From IMG/VR virus record IMGVR_UViG_3300042988_001357, positions 1 to 21,609 of that record: a DNA stretch of 21,609 nucleotides; one strand, written 5' to 3'. The translations under genes and the position numbers were made by a program. This DNA comes from a virus. Of the stretch, positions 1-6,566 are shown piece after piece. The first letter of the stretch is position 1. Each line of letters opens with the position of its first letter. A model generated the notes under the pieces. That model saw only the letters and a program-made list of their open reading frames with translations, ran no database searches and had not been told where the DNA came from.

Positions 1-351
1 CTCGGACGTGAGCGCGTCCGTCACGTCCACGGCGTCGGAGAGGGTGCGGTTCTTCTCCTGGTTGACCGTGAGCGCGTCGGTGACGCTCACCGAGTCGGAG
101 AGCGTGCGGTCCCGCTGCGCTTCACGGGTGAGGGAGTCGGTGACGCTCACCGAGTCGGTGAGGGTGCGGTTCTTCTCCTGGTTCGTGGTGAGCGCGTCGG
201 TGACGGACGCCGTGTCCGTGTACGTGCGGTCGGTCTGCTGCTGGGTGAGCAGGCTGTCGGTGACGCTCACCGAGTCCGTGCCGAGGTCGCGGTCGATGAC
301 GGAGGTGCCCGTCTTCGTGTACGTCAGCTCGTCGGTGACGCTCACCGAGTC
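1..351 (-). repeat. Tandem 60-bp coding repeats (SVTDxLT units)
   Basis: In-frame units lie at 37-96, 97-156, 157-216 and 217-276 (20 codons each). A longer 25-codon unit lies at 277-351 and a partial unit at 1-36. Each encodes D(S/T)xSVTDxLT followed by a variable ten-residue linker ending in (R)T(L/Y)(S/T). Linkers alternate between an NQEKN type and an AQRD or QQTD type. Two diverged copies occur near the protein N-terminus at about 1045-1190. The array continues past the left edge. Confidence 0.85.
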
Positions 352-1251
352 GGAGAGCGCATCGCGGTAGACCCACCGCTCTACGGTGAGCTGGTCGCCC
401 GTGCCGCCCGCCGCCGGCTTGAAGACGACCGCCGAGATGAGCGCGTCGCCGCTTGCCGTCTGCGTGTAGCTCGCCGTCTGTGAGGACGCCGCGGCATCGA
501 AGCGGTCCTCTACGCCCTCGCCGAAGCCCGTGGTGAGACGCGTGGCGTAGCCGGAACCAGGCGCCGAGTACGCCGTGTTCGGGACGCAATCGACGACGAC
601 GAGGCTCCCCGCCTGCGCGGGCGTGAAGCTGGCCGATGTGACCGTGGTGCCCGTCGTCGGCGCCGCGGTCGCCGCTGTGTCGTACGGGTCTAGAGTGTCA
701 ACGCCGCTGTACTCCAGCGCTTGCAGCGTGGTCGTGGACGGCGTGCCACCAGTCCACGTGAGGGTGACGGTGTTGGCGCCGGCTGCGCAGTTCTTCGCGT
801 ACCACCACTCCGTGGCGAACCCGAGGCCCGTGCTCCGCACATACGACGCGGCGATGCGCGTCCAAGTGTTCCCCCGCGTGTCGGTGACGGTGTTGGTGCT
901 GCTCCCCGAGGAGTCCCACGTCACCGACAGAAGAAGGAGGTTCCCCGCCGTGTTGTTCGACGTGTACGCGATCGACGAGGAGAACGTGTTCTCGCGGTTC
1001 TGAACGGCCGCGGGAGTGCCGCCAGCACCACCGAACTGGATGGTGTCGGAGAGCGCGCGGTCGCGTTGCACCTCCCGCGTGAGCGCGTCGGTCACGCTCA
1101 CCGTGTCCGAAGCCGCGTACGACTTCGGGATGGTCTCGACGGTCAGCGAGTCGGTGACGTCGATCGTGTCCGAGAGGGGCACGTCGAACAGCGCGCCCGA
1201 ACCTGCGCTCTGCTCACCACCCGGCAGAAGCGGGCCCCAGAGCATCGTCAT
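1..1251 (-). CDS. Repeat-containing tail fibre/adhesin-like virion protein, C-terminus beyond window
   Basis: The minus-strand frame is open from an ATG at 1251 to the left edge, giving 417 residues with no stop. GAGG lies five bases before the ATG; a second in-frame ATG is at 1245. The protein is a mosaic. Residues about 21-69 hold two short degenerate repeats. Residues about 74-281 form a Ser/Thr/Gly/Ala-rich, beta-looking globular part with the phrase ALEYSGVDTLDPYD, a type common in bacterial and phage surface proteins. From about residue 300 to the edge there are 20-residue repeats built around SVSVTD(A/S)LT. Function is inferred from composition and from its place at the end of a structural operon: a tail fibre, appendage or host-contact protein. 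It starts 7 bases after the stop of the 116-residue gene. A bacterial-type adhesin fold is possible; no enzymatic motif was seen. Confidence 0.75.
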   Translation of the reverse strand, partial: MTMLWGPLLPGGEQSAGSGALFDVPLSDTIDVTDSLTVETIPKSYAASDTVSVTDALTREVQRDRALSDTIQFGGAGGTPAAVQNRENTFSSSIAYTSNNTAGNLLLLSVTWDSSGSSTNTVTDTRGNTWTRIAASYVRSTGLGFATEWWYAKNCAAGANTVTLTWTGGTPSTTTLQALEYSGVDTLDPYDTAATAAPTTGTTVTSASFTPAQAGSLVVVDCVPNTAYSAPGSGYATRLTTGFGEGVEDRFDAAASSQTASYTQTASGDALISAVVFKPAAGGTGDQLTVERWVYRDALSDSVSVTDELTYTKTGTSVIDRDLGTDSVSVTDSLLTQQQTDRTYTDTASVTDALTTNQEKNRTLTDSVSVTDSLTREAQRDRTLSDSVSVTDALTVNQEKNRTLSDAVDVTDALTSE

Positions 1252-1258
1252 GGCTGCC

Positions 1259-1609
1259 TCACGTCACGGCGCGGATGGACCACGAGAACGCACGGTCGGA
1301 GCCGGCGATCTTCTTGAGCGTGAAGTCCCAGCCCTCGCCGAGAAGGAACGTCGGGGAGATGAACGGCTCCGACTGCGCGCCGATGAGGTTCGCGAGCACG
1401 CTTCGCCGCTGCGTGCCGCCCGAGATGACCTTCTCTTGCAAGGCCACCTCGTACTCGTCGCCAGCGGCCATGTTCGCCGTGTCGATCTGGACCTGCGCGA
1501 TCACGTCGGTCGTCACCGTCGCGATGCTCGTGCTGCTGTTTACGAGGCTGTACTCGGTCGAGGAGATGGTGACCGCGGAGCCCGTGTAGAGTGCATTGTT
1601 GATCGCCAT
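1259..1609 (-). CDS. Small phage virion/tail structural protein (116 aa)
   Basis: An ATG at 1609 follows directly on the TAG of the 285-residue gene (1610-1612). The 116-residue product has no signal peptide or membrane segment. It is mostly beta, with the pattern SSTEYSLVN, then IDTANMAAGDEYEVALQEKV, then a C-terminal GWDFTLKKIAGSDRAFSWSIR. This layout resembles a family of small structural proteins I associate with environmental phage genomes, where it lies beside tail or appendage genes; that is recall, not a search. Its place between a tandem-domain virion protein and the fibre-like protein supports a tail or baseplate accessory role. No catalytic residues are evident. Confidence 0.75.
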   Translation of the reverse strand: MAINNALYTGSAVTISSTEYSLVNSSTSIATVTTDVIAQVQIDTANMAAGDEYEVALQEKVISGGTQRRSVLANLIGAQSEPFISPTFLLGEGWDFTLKKIAGSDRAFSWSIRAVT

Positions 1610-2467
1610 CTAGATCACTCCGTACGCCGCGAGCGAGAGCCCGGTGATGGCGGTGCCGCTCGCCTGGAGGCGGCCGTAGACGATGTCGCCGTCCTGCGCC
1701 TGGTAGTAGGACTGGTCGCACACGCCGTCGTCCCAGAACTGCTCGGTCGTCGAGCCGTTCCACACACGGTTCTCGATGACGATGGCCTTGTTGCTCGCGT
1801 CACCGATGCCCAGATCGCCCGTGTACGCGACGGCGGTGATGGTGCCGTTGTTGACGCCCATGCCGAGTTGCCAGAACCACGGGTTGTCACCCGCGGCGAT
1901 GGTGCCGAGCGAGGTCCACGCGCCCTCCGAAGTCGTGCCGGCGGTGATGGCGGTGCCGGTGCTTGAGGCGGCGGTGATGCCGTACGCCTTGACCTTCGTG
2001 CCGACGCGCACGTTGTCGAGGCGGCGCGGCTCGCCGACGATGCGCGCTCGCGCGCGGAGCGTGCCGACGGTGGCGTTGTTCACGCTCGCGCGCGCGGCGA
2101 CCGTCGAGCCCGCCTTGATCCAGATCGGGAAGAAGTAGTGGATGCCGCCGGAGGACGTCGTCGCCGGCGCCGCGCTCGACGCGAGGAGGTCGGGGATGAG
2201 CACCGTGTACGAGGTGCCTCCGGCCGGGTCGACGCCGATGTCGACGATGGTGTCGCGCGCGGCGGTGCTGGTGGCGTTCGAGTTGAACGAGATCCAGATC
2301 CCGAAGACGTCCTTGGAGACGTTGGCGGCGCTGAGGAGTTGCGCCCACGCGCCGGACTTCGCGTTCTGTGCGGGCGTGACCGTGGCCCCCCACGCCGCCG
2401 CGATGCGCGTGGCGCCTACCTGGTCGAAGGACCAGCCGAAGCTCGGCGGGGGGACCCAGAGGGGCAC
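1610..2467 (-). CDS. Tandem-domain phage virion/tail protein (285 aa)
   Basis: The start chosen is a GTG at 2467, one base after the TGA of the 47-residue gene. The frame stays open upstream, but that part is an Arg-rich shadow of the small gene and reads poorly. The protein appears to be an internal duplication. Residues about 28-150 contain GAWAQL, then IWISF, RDTIVDIGV and HYFFPIWIKAGSTVAARAS. Residues about 170-285 contain GAWTSL, then GDLGIGDASNKAIVIENRVW and a Tyr-Gln-rich stretch ending GDIVYGRLQAS. This beta-sandwich style, with a short IPDLL motif near residue 92, recalls uncharacterised phage virion or tail proteins. A surface or baseplate role is inferred from the neighbours. Which structure it belongs to is unknown. 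Confidence 0.75.
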   Translation of the reverse strand: MPLWVPPPSFGWSFDQVGATRIAAAWGATVTPAQNAKSGAWAQLLSAANVSKDVFGIWISFNSNATSTAARDTIVDIGVDPAGGTSYTVLIPDLLASSAAPATTSSGGIHYFFPIWIKAGSTVAARASVNNATVGTLRARARIVGEPRRLDNVRVGTKVKAYGITAASSTGTAITAGTTSEGAWTSLGTIAAGDNPWFWQLGMGVNNGTITAVAYTGDLGIGDASNKAIVIENRVWNGSTTEQFWDDGVCDQSYYQAQDGDIVYGRLQASGTAITGLSLAAYGVI

Positions 2468-2468
2468 G

Positions 2469-2612
2469 TCAGCCCTCCGGCGTCTTCTCGGCCTCGTCCT
2501 CCACGGCGTACGGCACCGTGGGCGCGTCCTGCGGGATGGGCGCCTTGGGCGACTCGTCACGCATGACCTCGACGGCGAGGTGATCGGTGGTGGCTACGCG
2601 GTCCGTGTTCAT
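2469..2612 (-). CDS. Small acidic hypothetical protein (47 aa)
   Basis: This 48-codon frame runs from an ATG at 2612 to a TGA at 2469-2471, and the next gene starts at 2467, so the two are probably coupled. The product begins MNTDRVATTDHLAVEV and ends in a Pro/Glu/Asp-rich stretch with no predicted fold, membrane segment or cysteine. The Shine-Dalgarno match is weak. Support comes from the exact fit between its stop and the next start, and from coverage of an otherwise empty gap between two structural genes. It could be a small accessory or linker protein. I do not recognise it. Confidence 0.55.
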   Translation of the reverse strand: MNTDRVATTDHLAVEVMRDESPKAPIPQDAPTVPYAVEDEAEKTPEG

Positions 2613-2643
2613 GGCATCTTGTCGGCGGTCGTCTTTGCCTAAC

Positions 2644-2663
2644 TACCTGATATCACTCAGGTA
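2644..2663. repeat. Inverted repeat between tail genes
   Basis: TACCTGA (2644-2650) and TCAGGTA (2657-2663) form a perfect 7-bp stem with a 6-base loop. The stem includes the TGA stop of the 159-residue gene. There is no T-run on the minus strand, so it is not a convincing intrinsic terminator. It may stabilise mRNA or bind a regulator. Confidence 0.45.
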
Positions 2664-3136
2664 ATTCGGGCTTTGTACGTGAACCTCACTTTATCCGCGG
2701 TCGTCTTCGACACGGTGGGGCTCACGAGCGTGCGCATGAGGATGGAGCCGCCCGGCGTCGTCTTCGCGTCCATGAGGACGACCTCCTTGATGGCCGGCGC
2801 CGAGAGCGAACCACCACCCGAGGGGTAGGACACGACCCACTTGTACGTGCGGCCCGCGTCCACCGTGCGGGAGTCCACCGTGCGGATGTTCGCCGTGGCG
2901 AGCGCCGTCTTCACGTTCGTGTCGCCGGAGCCGGCTGCCGCCGAGTTCTTGCCGAGGCGCCAGAAGCGGAACTGCTTGGTGGTGGTCCCGATGGCCATCT
3001 TCCACAGGCGCTTCTTGCCCACGTTGACGATGAGGTTCTTGTTCACCTGCGAGTGGATGACCTTCGGGCCCTCCGGGGTGTCCCGGATCACCTCGATGAG
3101 CACCTCACCGCCGATCAGCCGAATCTCGTCCTTCAT
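2657..3136 (-). CDS. Phage tail-associated protein (159 aa)
   Basis: The ATG at 3136 is preceded by GGAGA with a 7-base spacer, the strongest ribosome-binding site noticed in the left half, so it is preferred over an in-frame ATG at 3160. The gene overlaps the 3' end of the 593-residue gene by 32 bases. The product has an N-terminal segment IRLIGGEVLIEVIRD, then NKNLIVNVGKKRLW, a glycine/serine middle, and a beta-rich C-terminus with IKEVVLMDA and ILMRTLVSPTV. The order (charged beta start, KNLIVN-type motif, variable loop, LxRxxxSPxVxK end) is typical of small tail-fibre or tail-collar associated proteins as I recall them. No enzyme motif is present. Identity beyond virion protein is uncertain. 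Confidence 0.75.
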   Translation of the reverse strand: MKDEIRLIGGEVLIEVIRDTPEGPKVIHSQVNKNLIVNVGKKRLWKMAIGTTTKQFRFWRLGKNSAAAGSGDTNVKTALATANIRTVDSRTVDAGRTYKWVVSYPSGGGSLSAPAIKEVVLMDAKTTPGGSILMRTLVSPTVSKTTADKVRFTYKARIT

Positions 3137-4886
3137 CGTCGTTCTCCTCGACCTTCTCACCGAGCATCTGGATGATGCGATCAGCCTCTTCTACGACCTC
3201 GGCCGGTGCATCGTCAGGCAGGTGGGTTCTAGCACGCTTGGCCCAGTGGAGAGCGTCCCGGAGCCGCCCCAGGGCCCCGTTGGTCATCGCGAGGCGCTGG
3301 GCGGGGAGGTACTGGTACACGTCCTCGTCGATCCACCACAGGGAGAAGGGCGGGTCGCCCATGGCCGTCGCCGCGTACCGGTAGAACTGGAGCGCCTGCT
3401 GGAACTGCTCCTCCTCGTAGGAGAGGTCACCGAGCCACAGCCAGTGCTCGACGCGGGACCAGTCCTCCTGCTGCGCTTGCATGAGGTGGTGGCGCGCGTT
3501 CTTGCGGTCACCGCGGTTCTTGTACTCCAGGGCGAGTTGGAGCCGGGTCTGGTACCGCGCGGGCCCGTTCTTCGACGGCGCTTGGAGGTACTCCTCCATG
3601 CGGTCCACGGCCTTCTCCGGCGCGTACTCCCGCATCTCGCTCGCGAGGTAGTAGAGCGAGTCCGCGTTGCCCCGCGTCTTCCAGTCGTCGAGGAGCGTCA
3701 CGCGGTTCTGCGCACGGCGCTGCTTCGCTCGCTTCGTCGCGTTGGCGTGGTCGCGCGTGTGCCACGTCTCGACCTGCGGCAGCTTCACGCAGAGCACGTC
3801 GTCGGGGTAGTCGAGCGCGTTGTGGGTGGGGCGCTTGAAGCGGATGCGGGAGTCGTTCCGGAACATCCACGGGTAGCCCCAGCGCTGCCCCTGCCCGGTG
3901 CGCCACACGAAGCAGATGCGTGCGGACTGCATGGTGTCCGCGGGGAGCTGGAGCAGCACGTCATGCCCGGCCTTCAGGCGCTCGTGCCCCTCCGTCATGA
4001 AGATCCAGTTGGAGGAACACTTTTCGATGCACTGGTTGCGCACCCACGAAAAGTGCACGCCATTGTCTGGGATCTTGTCTTCCTCGGGGGTAGGGCCGCG
4101 TGGGCTGTCGAGCACAAAAACCACTTCGGCGTACTTTTTTGCCACCTCTGTGGTGTTGTCCACTGTGCGCGGGTCCACCCCCACGACGATCTCGTCAGCG
4201 ACCCCGCGGAAGGACGCGAGGACCGCTTCCAGGTCTGCCGCCTCGTCGCGTACGGGCAGCGTCATGCTGAGGGAGTAGGCCTTCTTCCCCAGGCCGCAGA
4301 CGCCCAAGAGGAACGCGCCGACCCCAGGCTTGTGGTCCGGGCCGATGACCTCCACCCGCGCGTCCGGCCAGTGCTTGCGGAGAAGCTGGAGGAACCCGAG
4401 CGCCGTCCACGCGCGCTCGTGCTGCGGCTCCTCCTCCGGGGGAAGGCGGTCGTTGGGCACGCTGAAGAAGCCCACGCCGCCGTCCATGGACGCCTTCACG
4501 AGGATGTCCTCCACGGCCTCCATGGGCAGGTGCTCCAGCACCTCGGTGGCGACGACCACGTGCGGGTCCAGGCTCGCGAACATCTGCGAGCGGGCCTCTG
4601 CGTCGAGCACGTCGCACTGCCACGCCCCCAAGCCCTTGTCCGTCGCGGCCATGAGCGCGGCCGTGTTGTGCTCGGCCACGTGGACCTCGGCTTTCCGCTT
4701 GTCCGCGAGGAGCTTGCCGAGCAGGCCGACGCCGCCCCCGATGTCGAGGACGGACGTGTTCGCCGGACAGAGCTGCACGATGCGGTCGTACACGAGGGCG
4801 AGGGCGTTCCCTCGCCACGTGCCGTCGCCTTCGTCCGCCCAGATCGTGTGCCAGCGCTCGGCGCTGTTGGGCGCCGACTCGCTCAC
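3105..4886 (-). CDS. Fused SAM methyltransferase - family 2-like glycosyltransferase - TPR protein (593 aa)
   Basis: The start is a GTG at 4886 that shares GTGA with the stop of the scaffold-like gene; the frame extends upstream, but there it only mirrors that gene. Residues about 25-195 are a class I SAM-dependent methyltransferase, with motif I VLDIGGGVGLLG near 46-57 and ATEVLEHLP near 113-121. Residues about 204-370 resemble a GT2 glycosyltransferase, with SLSMTLPVRDEAADLEAVL, DEIVVGVDPRTVDNT and SWVRNQCIEKC. The usual DxD-type LDADE site reads MTEGHE near 297-302, so metal-dependent activity is uncertain. Residues about 405-560 contain helix pairs resembling tetratricopeptide repeats. 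The likely role is making or attaching a methylated sugar, perhaps on virion proteins, with the TPR part binding a partner. The domain calls are firm, but the substrate is unknown. Confidence 0.88.
   Translation of the reverse strand: MSESAPNSAERWHTIWADEGDGTWRGNALALVYDRIVQLCPANTSVLDIGGGVGLLGKLLADKRKAEVHVAEHNTAALMAATDKGLGAWQCDVLDAEARSQMFASLDPHVVVATEVLEHLPMEAVEDILVKASMDGGVGFFSVPNDRLPPEEEPQHERAWTALGFLQLLRKHWPDARVEVIGPDHKPGVGAFLLGVCGLGKKAYSLSMTLPVRDEAADLEAVLASFRGVADEIVVGVDPRTVDNTTEVAKKYAEVVFVLDSPRGPTPEEDKIPDNGVHFSWVRNQCIEKCSSNWIFMTEGHERLKAGHDVLLQLPADTMQSARICFVWRTGQGQRWGYPWMFRNDSRIRFKRPTHNALDYPDDVLCVKLPQVETWHTRDHANATKRAKQRRAQNRVTLLDDWKTRGNADSLYYLASEMREYAPEKAVDRMEEYLQAPSKNGPARYQTRLQLALEYKNRGDRKNARHHLMQAQQEDWSRVEHWLWLGDLSYEEEQFQQALQFYRYAATAMGDPPFSLWWIDEDVYQYLPAQRLAMTNGALGRLRDALHWAKRARTHLPDDAPAEVVEEADRIIQMLGEKVEENDDEGRDSADRR
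3134..3147 (-). promoter_or_regulatory. Strong ribosome-binding site shared with the 224-aa virion gene
   Basis: On the minus strand this reads GGAGAACGACGATG, ending in the ATG of the 159-residue gene. The identical 14 bases occur at 10150-10163 before the 224-residue gene. Most other genes in the window lack a clear Shine-Dalgarno sequence, so the two genes may share a high-expression initiation site. Confidence 0.7.
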
Positions 4887-5716
4887 TTCTGCCCCGGGCG
4901 CTCGGTGAACCGGAAGGACAGCCCCAGGCGCTTCAGCTCCTGGTTGAGGTCCGCGTTGCTCATGTCCTTGTAGCTGCGCGCCGGGCGCTGCTCCGTCGCG
5001 GGCTTGCGCGCCGGAGGGTTGCCCACGTCCGGCGGGGAGACGCGCACGTTGTGCACGGGGGGCTCTTCCTCCGCGGGAGCCTCCTCTTCGGCAGCTTCCT
5101 CCTCGGGGGCTTCCTCCTCTTCGGCCGCCGCGGCGTAGACCGGCTTCTCGTACGCGAGCGTGGCGAGCCACTCCTCGGGGTCGAACTCCTCCAGGTCCGC
5201 GTCGTCCATGCCCTGCACGTGCACCTGGAGGCGGTCGAGCGCGTCCTCCACCATGTCCGGGCGGATGTACTGGCTGGCGAGGCCAGTGAGCATGTTCTCC
5301 ATCTCGGTGACCACCGACTGCTGGTGCTGCTCTTCGAGACGCTGCTGCGCCTCTTGGAGCGCACGGAGTGCTTCCTCGCGGTCCTCACGCGCGCGCTCGA
5401 TCTCGCTCATCTCCTCGCGGCGGCGCTTCTCGTGCTCCTCTTCGGCCTGCTTCAGCCGTGCGAGTTGCGCGCGGGCCTCGTCGAGGTCCTCCACACCGAG
5501 AAGCTCACGCACCACCTGGCGCTGGCCTGCTCGCTTCGCCTGCTCGATGCGGCGCGAGAGCCACTCCCGGTCCTCGCCCTGGGGCGGCGTCTCGGGAGCC
5601 TGGGCGGGGGGTTGTGCCGCCGCAGGGGGACGTGCCTCCGGCGCCGGGGCCGGAGTGACGCCGAGCTTCTCGGCGAGTTGCTGGGTTTCGGGCGCGGAAG
5701 GGGTCTGGTCGGACAT
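4883..5716 (-). CDS. Scaffold-like coiled-coil protein (277 aa)
   Basis: The chosen ATG at 5716 gives a start of MSDQTPSAPE; another in-frame ATG at 5728 adds four residues. Residues 15-50 are Pro/Ala-rich. Residues about 55-150 form a long charged coiled coil (runs such as EEEHEKRRREEMSEIERARED). Residues about 155-195 are helical and acidic (QYIRPDMVEDALDRLQVH). Then comes a Glu/Ala-rich disordered stretch and a basic C-terminal helix ending RLGLSFRFTERPGQK. This is the profile of phage capsid scaffold proteins: extended coiled coil, acidic linker and basic C-terminal capsid-binding helix. The gene sits between two sugar-enzyme genes rather than directly before a recognisable capsid gene, which is unusual and lowers confidence. 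It overlaps the next gene by GTGA. Confidence 0.65.
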   Translation of the reverse strand: MSDQTPSAPETQQLAEKLGVTPAPAPEARPPAAAQPPAQAPETPPQGEDREWLSRRIEQAKRAGQRQVVRELLGVEDLDEARAQLARLKQAEEEHEKRRREEMSEIERAREDREEALRALQEAQQRLEEQHQQSVVTEMENMLTGLASQYIRPDMVEDALDRLQVHVQGMDDADLEEFDPEEWLATLAYEKPVYAAAAEEEEAPEEEAAEEEAPAEEEPPVHNVRVSPPDVGNPPARKPATEQRPARSYKDMSNADLNQELKRLGLSFRFTERPGQK

Positions 5717-5731
5717 GCCCCGGAGCATGTC
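5712..5731. repeat. Inverted repeat covering the scaffold gene start
   Basis: GACATGC (5712-5718) and GCATGTC (5725-5731) form a perfect 7-bp inverted repeat with a 6-base spacer, and they cover both candidate start codons. The outer GACAT/ATGTC half-sites match those of the palindrome at 11242-11265. It could be an operator or a start-region hairpin that limits translation. With ATG codons in each arm, chance is possible. Confidence 0.35.
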
Positions 5732-5744
5732 ACGGAACGCGCGT

Positions 5745-6566
5745 TCAGAAAAGTGAGAGGATCGCGCTCGCTGGTGCGCTGAGCACCACTTCGGCCATGT
5801 GCCCCACGGGCTGGAGGGACATCCACACGCGCTCCCCCGCCCACGTCCTCACGCGGTAGCAGAAGGAGAAGTCCTCGCTGAACTGCACGTCGTCCACACG
5901 CATCAGGTCGAACAGAGCCGCCGTGGGGTGGTCCCCCTCGACCGTCGAGTCGATGAACTGCTGCCCGACCTGGAAGGCTTGGTCGGTGAGGGTCTGGAGC
6001 AGCCCCCGCTGGATGAGGGCGCAGCCGAGGCCGATGCTCGTGATGGTGATGGCCGAGGTCCCGTCGTGCTCCCCCAAGCCCGGGGGCACGTTCCCGGTCG
6101 CCATGCACTTGCCTGCGTAGTGCACCCACTGGAAGGCGCCCTCCACAGCGTGCTTCCCCGCCCGCGCGGCAGCCGTGGCCCCGTTCCAGTCGATGAGACG
6201 CCGGGGGTAGGTGCTGGCCACGAAGGGCTTGTTCGCGGCGATCATCGAGGCCACGGCCGCCGTGTTCACCACGACGTCCACGTCGAGGAAGAGGAGGTGC
6301 GTCCCGTCCCCTTCTAGGAACTTGCGCACGATGCGCGAGCGGGCGCGCACGATGTCCCGAGGCACCATGAGGTCCTCGGAATCGATGAGGGTGTCCACCG
6401 GAAGGCCGCCGTTCCGTGCATCCTCGTAGAGCTGCTGGCGCGCGAGGTGGCAAGTCGCAGGGATGCTGCCCCCGACCGGGGTGGCGATGACGAGCTTCAT
6501 GGGGGGCACCATCACGGTGGACTCCGGAGGATCGATGACAACGCGTGCGGGGATCGTGGGGATCAC
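5745..6566 (-). CDS. GT-A-like glycosyltransferase (273 aa)
   Basis: The GTG at 6566 shares GTGA with the stop of the preceding gene. An internal ATG at 6500 giving MKLVIATPVGG is a plausible alternative start. The protein shows the GT-A pattern: MKLVIATP opening beta strand, DIVRARSRIVRKFLE, then LLFLDVDVVV with DxD at residues about 95-97. NKPFVASTYPRR follows, then SEDFSFCYRVR near 230 and VGHM near 254-257, which fit the later acidic and metal-binding histidine sites of this group. It probably transfers a nucleotide-sugar moiety in the cytoplasm; donor and acceptor cannot be read from sequence. It lies directly downstream of another glycosyltransferase and upstream of the scaffold-like gene, so it belongs to the sugar-modification cluster. 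Confidence 0.85.
   Translation of the reverse strand: MIPTIPARVVIDPPESTVMVPPMKLVIATPVGGSIPATCHLARQQLYEDARNGGLPVDTLIDSEDLMVPRDIVRARSRIVRKFLEGDGTHLLFLDVDVVVNTAAVASMIAANKPFVASTYPRRLIDWNGATAAARAGKHAVEGAFQWVHYAGKCMATGNVPPGLGEHDGTSAITITSIGLGCALIQRGLLQTLTDQAFQVGQQFIDSTVEGDHPTAALFDLMRVDDVQFSEDFSFCYRVRTWAGERVWMSLQPVGHMAEVVLSAPASAILSLF

Noticed and set aside
1-351. Tandem repeats read as a CRISPR array
   Set aside because: Repeats are in frame, code for SVTDxLT units and have no unique spacers of constant length between identical repeats.
2468-2560. N-terminal extension of the 285-residue protein to an ATG at 2560
   Set aside because: The added part is an Arg/Pro-rich shadow of the 47-residue gene; GTG at 2467 fits the spacing to that gene's stop.
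2644-2663. Intrinsic terminator
   Set aside because: The stem is AT-rich and short, with no T-run following on the minus strand.
2841-4973. Long open plus-strand frame of about 710 codons
   Set aside because: It is antisense to the 159- and 593-residue genes, and its Arg/Val/Leu/His-rich translation has no recognisable motif. High GC keeps antisense frames open.
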